Shown one piece after another: positions 40,483 to 48,679 of a DNA stretch of 64,000 bases. Positions within the stretch are counted from its first letter, which is position 1; the number at the start of each line of letters is the position of its first letter. Origin of the DNA: an uncultured Sphingomonas sp. (lineage in GTDB: Bacteria > Pseudomonadota > Alphaproteobacteria > Sphingomonadales > Sphingomonadaceae); the NCBI GenBank assembly GCA_913776045.1, contig CAJYOI010000046.1:56952-120951 (forward strand), read 5' to 3'. Both the position numbers and the translations under genes were made by a program. The notes beneath the pieces are model-generated. The model was not told where the DNA came from. It did not search any database and saw only the letters and a program-made list of their open reading frames with translations.

Positions 40483-40580
40483 CCCTCTCCCCTTGAGGGG
40501 AGAGAGTTGGGAGAGGGGCAGTGCGGAGGGGCTGGTGAGTTTCCCCCTTCCCCCTGCTCTCGCCCCTGAAGGGGAGAGGG
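40483..40580. repeat. Bipartite palindromic repeat between edd and glk
   Basis: About 98 bases in which the left arm (CCCTCTCCCCTTGAGGGGAG and onward) is nearly the inverse of the right arm (CGCCCCTGAAGGGGAGAGGG at the end). It occupies the whole edd-glk gap. A related element sits inside mutL at 52096-52193. It places the glk start directly after its right arm, whose GGGGAGAGGGAG serves as the ribosome-binding site. Confidence 0.7.
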
Positions 40581-40584
40581 AGTT

Positions 40585-41556
40585 ATGCAGGTCGTATCGG
40601 TCGATATCGGGGGAACCCACGCCCGCTTCGCCATCGCCGAAGTCGCGGACGGCCGCGTCGTGTCGCTGGGCGAATCCACCACGATGAAGACCGCCGAACA
40701 CGGCAGCCTGCAACTGGCGTGGGAAGCTTATGCACACAGCCAAGGCGGCACCCTGCCCCGCGCCGCTGCAATCGCCGTCGCCGCACCCGTTGGCGGTGAC
40801 ATGATCCGGCTAAGCAACAATCCGTGGATCATCCGCCCCGCTCTGATCAACGAACGGCTGAGCGTCGACACCTGGACGCTGGTCAACGATTTCGGCGCGG
40901 TCGGCCATGCAGTCGCGCAAGTGCCGGAAAGCGACTTCCTCCACCTGTGCGGCCCCGATGGCCCGCTGTCCGACAAGGGCATGATCACCGTCTGCGGCCC
41001 CGGCACCGGTCTGGGCGTCGCGGGCGTTCTGCGCGTCCCCGGCGGCGGATATCACGTCGTCGAGACCGAGGGCGGCCACACCGATTTCGCCCCGCTCGAC
41101 CGGATCGAGGACGCGATCCTCGCCCACGCCCGCGGCATCTTCAACCGCGTGTCGGTCGAACGCATCGTTGCCGGCCCCGGCATCGTTCTGATCTACGAAA
41201 CGCTGGCAGCGATCGAGGGGCGCGCGGTGCAGAGGCTCGACGACAAGGCGATCTGGACGATGGCGCTGGAGGGCAGCGACAGCCTGGCCATGGCCGCGCT
41301 CGACCGGTTCTGTCTGTCGCTGGGTGCGGTCGCCGGCGATCTGGCGCTGAGCCACGGGCCGAAGGGCGTCGTCATCGCCGGCGGTCTCGGTTTGCGGCTG
41401 AAGGACCATCTGCTCCGCTCAGGGTTTGTCGATCGCTTCGTCGCCAAGGGCCGCTTCCGCCACCTGATGGCGGGCATTCCCGTCAAGCTGATCACCCATC
41501 CCCAGCCCGGCCTGTTCGGTGCCGCGGCCGCATTCGCCCAGGAGCATGCCCAATGA
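40585..41556 (+). CDS. glk: Glucokinase
   Basis: Phosphorylates glucose with ATP. The protein has 323 residues of the Glk (COG0837) family rather than ROK. The phosphate-binding start is VVSVDIGGTHARFAIAEV. The sugar-binding region has WTLVNDFGAVGHAVAQ and the adenosine motif is KGVVIAGGLGLRL. It couples to eda by an ATGA overlap. Its ribosome-binding site is formed by the right arm of the upstream palindromic repeat, which may affect its translation. Confidence 0.96.
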   Translation: MQVVSVDIGGTHARFAIAEVADGRVVSLGESTTMKTAEHGSLQLAWEAYAHSQGGTLPRAAAIAVAAPVGGDMIRLSNNPWIIRPALINERLSVDTWTLVNDFGAVGHAVAQVPESDFLHLCGPDGPLSDKGMITVCGPGTGLGVAGVLRVPGGGYHVVETEGGHTDFAPLDRIEDAILAHARGIFNRVSVERIVAGPGIVLIYETLAAIEGRAVQRLDDKAIWTMALEGSDSLAMAALDRFCLSLGAVAGDLALSHGPKGVVIAGGLGLRLKDHLLRSGFVDRFVAKGRFRHLMAGIPVKLITHPQPGLFGAAAAFAQEHAQ

Positions 41557-42167
41557 ACCACGATATCGAAACGATCATGCGGACCAGTGCCGTCATCCCC
41601 GTTCTGGTTATCGACGACGTGGCGGCAGCGCGTCCGCTGGCTGAAGCGCTGGTCGCTGGCGGGCTGAAGGTGCTGGAAGTCACGCTGCGCACGCCGGCCG
41701 CGCTCGACGCGATCCGCGAGATGAAGCAGGTCCCAGGCGCGATCGTCGGCGCGGGCACGGTCGTGTCAAAGGATCAGTTCGCACAGGTCATGGATGCTGG
41801 CGGCGAATTCATCGTCTCGCCGGGGCTGACCACCGAATTGGGCGAAACGATCGTACGCAGCGGCGTGCCGTTCCTGCCGGGCGTCGCCAACGCCGGCGAC
41901 ATCATGCGCGGCTATGACCTGGGCCTGCGTCATTTCAAATTCTTCCCGGCCGAAGCCAATGGCGGCCTGCCGGCGCTAAAAGCTCTGGCCGCCCCCTTCT
42001 ACGAGGCGCAATTCTGCCCTACCGGCGGGATCACCGCGCAGAGCGCGCGAGACTATCTTGGCTTTGCGCCCGTCCGGTGTGTGGGGGGGAGCTGGGTGAC
42101 CCCGAAAGGGGCGTCGATGGCCGATGTCGAGCGTCTGGCGCGCGAGGCGTCAGCGCTGCGGCCCTGA
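41553..42167 (+). CDS. eda: KDPG aldolase (2-dehydro-3-deoxyphosphogluconate aldolase)
   Basis: Cleaves KDPG to pyruvate and glyceraldehyde-3-phosphate, the last step of the Entner-Doudoroff route. The protein has 204 residues. The general-base glutamate is in KVLEVTLRTPAALDAI, and the Schiff-base lysine in LRHFKFFPAEANGG. The C-terminal phosphate site reads PTGGITAQSARDYL. The start MNHDIETIMRTSAVIPVLVI overlaps the glk stop; the same frame is open upstream only as a shadow. Confidence 0.97.
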   Translation: MNHDIETIMRTSAVIPVLVIDDVAAARPLAEALVAGGLKVLEVTLRTPAALDAIREMKQVPGAIVGAGTVVSKDQFAQVMDAGGEFIVSPGLTTELGETIVRSGVPFLPGVANAGDIMRGYDLGLRHFKFFPAEANGGLPALKALAAPFYEAQFCPTGGITAQSARDYLGFAPVRCVGGSWVTPKGASMADVERLAREASALRP

Positions 42168-42217
42168 GCCCGATCCGCGGCGACCGTTCGGCTGGGGACG
42201 GAAATTTCACCGCCGCC

Positions 42218-42550
42218 GTGGCGGAAGACGGCATACTCGAAATCGTTATTCGCGGTTTCTGGAAAGAGGCGCAGGTAGACCGCTTCTTCGTCGCGATCCT
42301 GCCGCTGTACCAAGACTGCCGCCTACGATTCCAGTGCGTCCGCGCGCTGATCCGGGTCGAGGTCGTTCAGTCGCCGGCGGTCGCGTTGCACGTGCGCGAC
42401 CGCGCCATGGACTTGAAGCAGCCCGGCGACCGCAACGCGTTCGTCATCGCAAGCTTCCTGTCGAAATTGCAGATCAAGCGTCTGGCAAGCCGGGACGACT
42501 TCGGCCTGTTCACCGATGCGGCGGTCGCGCGGGACTGGTTACTGGCCTGA
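42218..42550 (+). CDS. STAS/SpoIIAA-like small protein, unknown function
   Basis: A 110-residue protein from a GTG start (MAEDGILEIVIRGFWKEAQV). The pattern of strand (ILEIVIRGFW), helix (EAQVDRFFVAILPLY), strand (ALIRVEVVQS), helix (NAFVIASFLSKLQIKRL) and a final AVARDWLLA is that of STAS/SpoIIAA-fold proteins. The frame is open upstream to 42077, and the true start may lie between 42164 and 42218. It follows eda by about 50 bases on the same strand but no functional tie is evident. Its 3' end overlaps a convergent broken gene by 41 bases. Confidence 0.55.
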   Translation: MAEDGILEIVIRGFWKEAQVDRFFVAILPLYQDCRLRFQCVRALIRVEVVQSPAVALHVRDRAMDLKQPGDRNAFVIASFLSKLQIKRLASRDDFGLFTDAAVARDWLLA

Positions 42551-42914
42551 AGCGCCGATCGAACCGCGCCGCTTCCGCCGGTGTCGCCCATGCCAGCACC
42601 TTGCCGCCGCCGAGGTAGGCCGCAAGCCTTTGGCCACGCCGGGGCTCGCGATGGTCGGCGCATGGCGGGATCAGGTACGGGATGGTGACGACAGCACCGG
42701 TCCTGCCATCACGATCCGAAGCGCGGATGATTTTGACACGGGCCAACGGCCCTTCGTGTCCGAACTACGTCGCCACCACATCGACCAGCACCGTTCGATC
42801 GGTCCCCTGCGGGATGGCGTAAAGCGGCGCGTAAGGTGGGACGACCGTACAGGCCTCAGCGGGCACCGTCGTCGTCACCATTGCCAGACCGGCGGCAAGA
42901 CACGTCCGCGTCAC
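42510..42914 (-). pseudogene. Secreted small protein interrupted by an in-frame TAG
   Basis: One frame of 134 codons from GTG 42914 to TGA 42510, broken only by TAG at 42765-42767. The first part is a signal peptide plus mature start (VTRTCLAAGLAMVTTTVPAE, then ACTVVPPYAPLYAIP, TVLVDVVAT). After the TAG it continues FGHEGPLARVKIIRASD, VVTIPYLIPPCADHREPRRG and LAAYLGGGKVLAWATPAEAA. The two halves read as one secreted domain with two cysteines and a GGKVLGWA-type end. The start overlaps the mltG stop as GTGA, as in a normal operon gene. I cannot name the family. Confidence 0.6.
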
Positions 42915-43879
42915 ATCTCCCCGCGCGCGCGGCGGATGGCGTACCATTTTTGCACATTCGCATTGTGCTGCTGGAGCGTGTCGGCGAAGACATGCCCGCC
43001 GGTCCCGTCCGCTACGAAGTACAGCGCCTTCGACGGCGCCGGGTCGAGAACCGCGTCGATGCTCGCACGACCCGGATTTGCGATCGGCCCGACCGGCAGG
43101 CCCGGCATGGCGTAGGTGTTGTATCCGTTCTTCGCCTGCAGTTCCGACCGCAGGATGCGGCGGCCGAGCGGACGGCCCCTGGTGATCGGGTAGATGGTCG
43201 TCGGGTCGGCCTGTAGCGGCATGCCGATCCGCAGTCGGTTCGAATACACAGCAGCGACCGTCCGGCGTTCTTCCGGCTTGCCCGTTTCCTTCTCGACGAT
43301 CGAGGCGAGGATCAGCGCCTCCTGCTTGGTCTTGGCGACCGTCGTCGGCTTGCGCTTCGCCCATGCCGCGTCGAGATAGCGGGTCATCGCCGCCTGCATC
43401 CGCTCGACGACCGATGCGCGCGTGTCGCCGCGTTCGTAGCTGTAGCTGTCGGGGAGGATTGATCCCTCCGCCGGCACGTCGACCTTCCCCTCCAGTTGCG
43501 GGGCGGCCATCACCGCATCGTGGACCAGGACCGAAGGAAACCCTTCAGGCACTGTCACGAACCGCTGGAGCGTGCGTCCGCCCTGCATCAGCTTCAGGGC
43601 ATCGGCCTGGCTTACGCCTGCCGGGAATCGATATTCGCCCGCGCGGATCGGTTCGTTGCCGCCGAAGATCTTGGCGAATAGCAGAAAGCGGCCGGACGAG
43701 CGGAGAACGCCGGCCTTTTCCAGATCGTCCGCAGCGCTGGTCAGCGTCGACCCTTGTGCGATCTGTACCGAGGTGTTGCGCGGCAGAGGCCCGGCGCCGC
43801 CCCAGCTCTGGACGACCAAGAACACCCCCGCGATCGCGGCGAGGGCGATAATCAGGCCGAGACACCCAAGCTTCCGCAT
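42911..43879 (-). CDS. mltG: Endolytic murein transglycosylase MltG
   Basis: Cleaves nascent glycan strands inside the chain and is thought to end peptidoglycan polymerisation. The protein has 322 residues. One N-terminal membrane helix (about 3-24, KLGCLGLIIALAAIAGVFLV) anchors it to the inner membrane. A LysM-like domain follows, then the YceG domain with FVTVPEGFPSVLV, the catalytic glutamate in LILASIVEKETGKPEER and NTYAMPGLPVGPIANPG. It follows fabF, the usual fab-mltG order, with a REP pair between. Confidence 0.95.
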   Translation of the reverse strand: MRKLGCLGLIIALAAIAGVFLVVQSWGGAGPLPRNTSVQIAQGSTLTSAADDLEKAGVLRSSGRFLLFAKIFGGNEPIRAGEYRFPAGVSQADALKLMQGGRTLQRFVTVPEGFPSVLVHDAVMAAPQLEGKVDVPAEGSILPDSYSYERGDTRASVVERMQAAMTRYLDAAWAKRKPTTVAKTKQEALILASIVEKETGKPEERRTVAAVYSNRLRIGMPLQADPTTIYPITRGRPLGRRILRSELQAKNGYNTYAMPGLPVGPIANPGRASIDAVLDPAPSKALYFVADGTGGHVFADTLQQHNANVQKWYAIRRARGEM

Positions 43880-43885
43880 ATCCGT

Positions 43886-43950
43886 ACCCCGGCGAAGGCC
43901 GGGGTCAAGACACCACCGGCTGGCGACTGGGCCCCGGCCTTCGCCGGGGC
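43886..43950. repeat. Pair of inverted REP-like palindromes between mltG and fabF
   Basis: ACCCCGGCGAAGGCCGGGGT at 43886-43905 and GCCCCGGCCTTCGCCGGGGC at 43931-43950: two hairpin units in opposite orientation, the classic BIME layout. It interrupts an otherwise tight fab-mltG run. Confidence 0.7.
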
Positions 43951-43958
43951 ACAGTCCG

Positions 43959-45218
43959 TTAGAGTGCCCGCATCACCAGCGAGGCGTTGGTGCCGCCGAA
44001 GCCGAACGAATTGTTCAGCACCGCCTTCACCTGCCGCTTCTTGGCAGTGTGGGGCACCAGATCGACGCCCGCGCAATTCTCGCTAGGATTGTCGAGGTTC
44101 AGCGTCGGCGGGACGATGCCGTCGCGCATCGCCAGCAGGCAGAAGATGCTCTCGACCGCGCCGGCGCCGCCGAGCAGGTGGCCGATCGCCGACTTGGTCG
44201 ACGACATGCTCAAGCCGTCGAGCGCCGAGCCGAACAGCTTGCGCACCGCGCCCAGTTCCAGCTCGTCGCCCAGCGGCGTCGAGGTGCCGTGGGCATTGAT
44301 ATAGTCGATGTCTTCGAGCGCCAGGCCCGACTTCTTCATCGCCATTTCCATCGATCGGAACGCGCCTGACCCTTCCGGATGCGGTGCGGTGACGTGGTAC
44401 GCGTCACCCGACAGACCGTAGCCCAGGACTTCGCCGTAGATTTTCGCGCCGCGCGCCTTCGCCCGCTCATATTCCTCGAGCACGACGACGCCTGCGCCCT
44501 CGCCCATCACGAAGCCGTCGCGGCCCTGGTCCCACGGACGGCTCGCCCGCCACGGTTCGTCGCGGAAGCCGGTGGACAGCGCGCGCGCCTGGCCAAAGCC
44601 GGCGATGCCGATCGGGCAGACCGTGCTTTCCGCCCCACCCGCCAGCATCACGTCGGCGTCGTCCATCGCGATCATCCGCGCAGCGTCGCCAATCGAATGC
44701 GCGCCGGTCGAGCACGCCGTGACGACGGCGTGGTTCGGGCCCATCAGGCCGTATTTGATGCTGACCTGACCAGAGATCAGATTGATCAGGCGGCCGTGGA
44801 CGAAGTGCGGCGACACGCGCTTCGGCCCCTTTTCGGCCAGTACCAGCGATTCGCTCTCGATGCCCGGCAGCCCGCCAATGCCCGATCCGATCGAGCAGCC
44901 GGCACGATAACGCTCGGCTTCGCTCATCTCGGTGAGACCGGCGTCTTCCAACGCCTGGCCGGCGGCGTCGATGCCATAAACGATGAACGGATCGACCTGA
45001 CGCTGAATCTTGTGATCCACGCGCTTGCTGGCGTCGAAGCCATATTCGTGGTCGGCCGGCTTCACTTCGCAGGCATAATTCGACTGGAAATCGGTCGCGT
45101 CGAAGCGCGTGATCGTGCCGGCGCCCGATTTGGACGCGATGATGTTGGCCCAGGCGGTTTCGACGTCCGCCCCCAGCGGGGTCACCAGGCCCAGCCCGGT
45201 CACGACTACGCGGCGCAT
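43959..45218 (-). CDS. fabF: 3-oxoacyl-ACP synthase II
   Basis: Elongates acyl-ACP by condensation with malonyl-ACP. The protein has 419 residues. The catalytic Cys-His-His triad is visible in VTACSTGAHSIGDAARMI, NAHGTSTPLGDELE and STKSAIGHLLGGAGAV. The closing NNSFGFGGTNASLVMRAL is typical. It is 111 bases downstream of acpP, with a GC-rich hairpin between them that may allow separate control of the abundant acpP message. Confidence 0.97.
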   Translation of the reverse strand: MRRVVVTGLGLVTPLGADVETAWANIIASKSGAGTITRFDATDFQSNYACEVKPADHEYGFDASKRVDHKIQRQVDPFIVYGIDAAGQALEDAGLTEMSEAERYRAGCSIGSGIGGLPGIESESLVLAEKGPKRVSPHFVHGRLINLISGQVSIKYGLMGPNHAVVTACSTGAHSIGDAARMIAMDDADVMLAGGAESTVCPIGIAGFGQARALSTGFRDEPWRASRPWDQGRDGFVMGEGAGVVVLEEYERAKARGAKIYGEVLGYGLSGDAYHVTAPHPEGSGAFRSMEMAMKKSGLALEDIDYINAHGTSTPLGDELELGAVRKLFGSALDGLSMSSTKSAIGHLLGGAGAVESIFCLLAMRDGIVPPTLNLDNPSENCAGVDLVPHTAKKRQVKAVLNNSFGFGGTNASLVMRAL

Positions 45219-45246
45219 GCAGCTCTCCGTATCAGCTCAAACGTAC

Positions 45247-45284
45247 AGCGGCTCCCGGCCCCGGACCCGGGACGGGGAGCCGCT
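45247..45284. terminator. Hairpin between acpP and fabF
   Basis: A 10-bp perfect stem (AGCGGCTCCC 45247-45256 with 45275-45284) around a GC-rich loop, no T-tract. Probably a partial terminator or mRNA-end stabiliser after acpP. Confidence 0.5.
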
Positions 45285-45329
45285 GGAAATCGAGTGGCAT
45301 CACCCGCGAACGGGCAACGCCAAGGGCGA

Positions 45330-45566
45330 TCAGCCCTTGTGCTCGTCGATGTAGGTGATCGCGTCCTTGACGGTGGCGATCTTCTCGGCGGCATCGTCCG
45401 GGATTTCGACCCCGAACTCTTCCTCGAACGCCATCACCAGCTCGACGATGTCGAGGCTGTCCGCACCCAGATCGTCGATGAAGCTCGCATCCTCGGTCAC
45501 CTTGTCGGCTTCGACGCCCAGATGCTCTACGACGATCTTCTTCACGCGGTCGGCGGTTTCGCTCAT
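45330..45566 (-). CDS. acpP: Acyl carrier protein
   Basis: A 78-residue acidic four-helix protein that carries growing acyl chains. The phosphopantetheine serine is in [20 protein letters not shown]. The start [20 protein letters not shown] was chosen over a longer frame because it is the universal N-terminus and has AAGGAA upstream. It lies between fabF and a small secreted protein gene in the fab cluster. Confidence 0.98.
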   Translation of the reverse strand: MSETADRVKKIVVEHLGVEADKVTEDASFIDDLGADSLDIVELVMAFEEEFGVEIPDDAAEKIATVKDAITYIDEHKG

Positions 45567-45644
45567 ACCCTGTTCCTTCTGTAGAAATTCGAATTCCTGA
45601 ACGCACCTAGAACGCAGGCCATGCCCGCGCAAGAGGCGGCGATG

Positions 45645-46154
45645 TCACTGCGCGGTCGACTTGAACAGTTTACCCATTCGAACGACCTGGAAAGCATACC
45701 CTGCCAGCAGACGCGACACGGTAGCCGTCTTGCCCTTGGGTCCGGCAGCCGTCTGAAGCCCTTCCATCATCTCGCTGACCCGTGGATCTCTTTTCTTCGC
45801 GTACAGGGCGTCGAGCGTGGCGGGCGGCGTGCGCGTGATCTTCGATGTGATGGTCATGACGTCGACGCCCTCGCGTTGCAGCGCATTCGACAGCGTTTCG
45901 ATGACGAGGGTCGTGACCGCAATCTCGCCGGCGCGCAAATCGACCGCACCGCTGCCGGGTTGGCATTCGGCGGCGCGCTCACGCAGCTTGGCGAGAAGGG
46001 CCTCAGCCTGGGGGGCTGGTGGCGTACCGCGCGTGACGGAGGCGATGGTTGCGCTCTGCATCGTCATGCGTTCGGCCCCGGGTGTCTTGGCAATGGCACA
46101 CCGCGCCACCGCGCCGTCATCCGCTGCAGCAAGCAGCGCGAGAGTAAAGATCAT
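45645..46154 (-). CDS. Secreted hypothetical protein within the fab cluster
   Basis: A 169-residue protein starting MIFTLALLAAADDGAVARC, a short signal-like stretch. The rest is soluble and mainly helical (APQAEALLAKLRERAAE, IAVTTLVIETLSNALQ, RVSEMMEGLQTAAG), ending AGYAFQVVRMGKLFKSTAQ. I recognise no family. It starts 2 bases after the fabG stop, so it is surely co-transcribed with fabD-fabG, and it splits the usual fabG-acpP pair. A role at the envelope is possible but unsupported. Confidence 0.7.
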   Translation of the reverse strand: MIFTLALLAAADDGAVARCAIAKTPGAERMTMQSATIASVTRGTPPAPQAEALLAKLRERAAECQPGSGAVDLRAGEIAVTTLVIETLSNALQREGVDVMTITSKITRTPPATLDALYAKKRDPRVSEMMEGLQTAAGPKGKTATVSRLLAGYAFQVVRMGKLFKSTAQ

Positions 46155-46156
46155 GC

Positions 46157-46897
46157 TCACAACATTGCCATCCCACCATTGACGTGCAGCGTCTGGCCGG
46201 TGACGTAGCCGGCCTCCTTCGACGCGAGATACACGACCGCCGCGCCGATATCCTCGCCCGTACCAAGGTCGCCGGCCGGGATTTTCGTCAGCAGCGCTGT
46301 CTTCTGCGCCTCGGGCAGCACGTCGGTCATTGCCGAACGGATGAAGCCCGGTGCGACGCAATTGACGGTGATCCCGCGGCTGGCGAGTTCCTGCGCAAGC
46401 GCCTTCGACATGCCGACCAAGCCCGCCTTCGACGCGGCATAGTTGGCCTGCCCCGGATTACCGGTTGCGCCGACGACCGACGTGATCGACACGATGCGGC
46501 CGAAGCGCGCCTTCATCATCGGCTTGGCCGCGGCGCGGCAGAGGCGAAAGGCCGCTTCCAGGTTGACGCGGATCACCTGATCCCATTCGTCATCCTTCAT
46601 CCGCATCGCCAAGTTGTCGCGCGTCACGCCGGCATTGTTGACCAGGATGTCGAGCCGACCGCCCAAAGCCTCGACCGCCTGCGGCACCAGCGCGTCGACC
46701 GCTGCCCCGTCCGACAGGTTGCACGGCACCGCGACATGATCACCGCCGAGGACGGCGCGAAACGCCTCCAGCTTGTCGGCATTGGATCCCGAAACCGCCA
46801 GTCGCGCGCCCTGCGCGGCCAGCGCCTTGGCGATCGACGACCCGATCCCTCCCGAAGCGCCGGTCACCAGCGCGGTCATGCCTGTCAGATCGAACAT
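46157..46897 (-). CDS. fabG: 3-oxoacyl-ACP reductase
   Basis: NADPH-dependent short-chain dehydrogenase that reduces 3-ketoacyl-ACP. The protein has 246 residues. The cofactor motif is ALVTGASGGIGSSIAKAL and NNAGVTRDNLAMRM contains the catalytic Asn region. The Ser-Tyr-Lys triad is in ITSVVGATGNPGQANYAASK. The C-terminal YVTGQTLHVNGGMAML is diagnostic of FabG. It lies 12 bases after fabD. Confidence 0.97.
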   Translation of the reverse strand: MFDLTGMTALVTGASGGIGSSIAKALAAQGARLAVSGSNADKLEAFRAVLGGDHVAVPCNLSDGAAVDALVPQAVEALGGRLDILVNNAGVTRDNLAMRMKDDEWDQVIRVNLEAAFRLCRAAAKPMMKARFGRIVSITSVVGATGNPGQANYAASKAGLVGMSKALAQELASRGITVNCVAPGFIRSAMTDVLPEAQKTALLTKIPAGDLGTGEDIGAAVVYLASKEAGYVTGQTLHVNGGMAML

Positions 46898-46909
46898 GTC
46901 GTAACCTCC

Positions 46910-47845
46910 TTAGAGCGCCTTAAGCAGCGCTTCGATATCGTCCATGGTGACTACGCTGGTCGCGGTCGCATCCGGGGCGGAGCGTTTGACCATCGGGGCG
47001 AGTACCTTACCGCCGATTTCGACGAAGTCGTGGACGCCGCCCGCGACCATCGCCAGGACCGATTCGCGCCAGCGGACCATGCCGGTCACTTGTTCGACCA
47101 GCAGCGACACGATCGTCGCGGGATCGGCGACGGGCGCCGCGGTAACGTTCGCATAGACAGGGACCAGCGGCGCCTGGAGCGACACCTCCGCCAGCGCCTC
47201 TGCCATCGCGTCGGCGGCGGGTTGCATCAGGGGGCAGTGGAACGGCGCAGACACCGGCAGCAGGATCGCGCGCTTGGCGCCCATCTCCTTCGCCAGCGGG
47301 ATCGCGCGTTCGATCGCCGCCCTGGCGCCGGAGATCACGACCTGCGACGGATCGTTGTCGTTCGCGACGGTGCAGACCTCGCCCTCGGCGGCCGCATCGG
47401 CGATCGCCTGGGCCTTATCGCGGTCGGCGCCCAGGATCGCGGCCATTGCTCCCTCGCCTACCGGCACCGCCGCTTGCATCGCCTGGCCCCGCAGCTTCAG
47501 CAGCCGGGCGGTTGTCGCCAGATCGAGCGCGCCGGCCGCGCACAGGGCGGTATATTCGCCGAGCGAATGCCCTGCGACGAAGTCCGCCTTGTCCACCAAT
47601 CGGACGTTACCTTCTCGCTCCAGCACCCGCAGCGTCGCGATGGCATTCGCCATGATTGCGGGCTGGGCGTTCTCGGTCAGCGTCAAATCGCTTTCGGGCC
47701 CTTCGGCCATCAGCTTCGACAGATGCTGGCCGAGCGCCTCGTCGACTTCCTGGAACACTTCGCGCGCGTGCGGGCTGGCGGCGGCGAGCGCGACGCCCAT
47801 GCCGACCGACTGGCTGCCCTGCCCGGGGAAGATGAATGCGCGCAT
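46910..47845 (-). CDS. fabD: Malonyl-CoA:ACP transacylase
   Basis: Loads malonyl groups onto ACP. The protein has 311 residues. The oxyanion segment FIFPGQGSQSVGMG begins the protein, the nucleophile Ser is in VAGHSLGEYTAL and the catalytic His in SAPFHCPLMQPAADAM. ATG 47845 was chosen; the frame remains open upstream into the divergent rpsF leader but is not family-like there. It is the first gene of the fab cluster and diverges from rpsF. Confidence 0.97.
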   Translation of the reverse strand: MRAFIFPGQGSQSVGMGVALAAASPHAREVFQEVDEALGQHLSKLMAEGPESDLTLTENAQPAIMANAIATLRVLEREGNVRLVDKADFVAGHSLGEYTALCAAGALDLATTARLLKLRGQAMQAAVPVGEGAMAAILGADRDKAQAIADAAAEGEVCTVANDNDPSQVVISGARAAIERAIPLAKEMGAKRAILLPVSAPFHCPLMQPAADAMAEALAEVSLQAPLVPVYANVTAAPVADPATIVSLLVEQVTGMVRWRESVLAMVAGGVHDFVEIGGKVLAPMVKRSAPDATATSVVTMDDIEALLKAL

Positions 47846-47903
47846 CGAAAATCTCCTGTAAACGCCGCCGCGCCTAATCAATTCGCGGGCTTCACGCCAA
47901 CGG

Positions 47904-47932
47904 TTGATTTTAAAGCGCGCTTCCGCCATAGG
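47904..47932 (+). promoter_or_regulatory. Candidate promoter and structured leader of the rpsF operon
   Basis: TTGATT (47904-47909), a 17-base spacer and CATAGG (47927-47932), about 95 bases before the rpsF ATG. The leader contains a 6-bp hairpin (CTTCCC 47939-47944 with GGGAAG 47955-47960) and then a GCCG...CGGC dyad. Autoregulation of this operon by S6:S18 binding to its leader is known in other bacteria; a matching site here is only possible. Confidence 0.4.
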
Positions 47933-48025
47933 CTCGCGCTTCCCGAACATCGTTGGGAAGAGAAGACAGCCGGAGGGGCGTCGCACGGGGCGGCGTCAGC
48001 GATCGGCCAACAGTGAGAAAGACGC

Positions 48026-48442
48026 ATGGCTCTTTACGAGCATACGTTCCTTGCGCGCCAGGATCTGGCCCAGGCGCAGGTGGACGCGCTGGCGGAAGCC
48101 GCGACCAAGATCGTCGAAGACAAGGGTGGCAAGGTCGTCAAGACCGAAACCTGGGGTCTCCGCAGCCTCGCTTATCGCATCGCGAAGAACCGCAAGGCGC
48201 ATTACGTGATGCTTGAAATCGATGCCCCGGGCGACACCGTCGCCGAGCTGGAGCGTCAGGCCGGCATCAACGAAGACATCATCCGCTACATGACCGTGAA
48301 GGTCGATGAGCATGAAGCGGGTCCGACCGTGATGATGCGCAAGCAGGAGCGCGACCGCGAGCGTCGTGCAGACCGCGGCGAGCGTGGCGGTGACCGCCCC
48401 GATCGTGCGCCCCGTCGTGACCGTGAAGAGGAAGCCGCATAA
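48026..48442 (+). CDS. rpsF: 30S ribosomal protein S6
   Basis: A 138-residue primary 16S rRNA-platform protein that binds together with S18. The ferredoxin-like domain starts [20 protein letters not shown] and includes [20 protein letters not shown]. The charged C-terminal tail (about 108-138, Arg/Asp/Glu-rich, ending DREEEAA) is longer than in E. coli, as usual for alphaproteobacteria. The stop overlaps the rpsR start. Confidence 0.98.
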   Translation: MALYEHTFLARQDLAQAQVDALAEAATKIVEDKGGKVVKTETWGLRSLAYRIAKNRKAHYVMLEIDAPGDTVAELERQAGINEDIIRYMTVKVDEHEAGPTVMMRKQERDRERRADRGERGGDRPDRAPRRDREEEAA

Positions 48443-48666
48443 TGGCCCGCGCATTTTTCCGCCGCCGCAAGAGCTGCCCGTTCTCCGCGAAGGACGCGCC
48501 CCGGATCGATTACAAGGACGTCCGTCTGCTCCAGGGCTTCGTGTCCGAGCGTGGCAAGATCGTCCCGTCGCGTATCACTAGCGTGAGCGCAAAGAAGCAG
48601 CGCGAGCTCGCCACGGCGATCAAGCGCGCGCGTCACCTGGGCCTGCTGCCCTACATCGTGAAGTGA
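48442..48666 (+). CDS. rpsR: 30S ribosomal protein S18
   Basis: A 74-residue basic protein, partner of S6 on the 30S platform. Typical motifs are [35 protein letters not shown] and [20 protein letters not shown]. It overlaps rpsF by one base and is followed by rplI after 13 bases. Confidence 0.98.
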   Translation: MARAFFRRRKSCPFSAKDAPRIDYKDVRLLQGFVSERGKIVPSRITSVSAKKQRELATAIKRARHLGLLPYIVK

Positions 48667-48679
48667 GGAAGTAGCAGTC

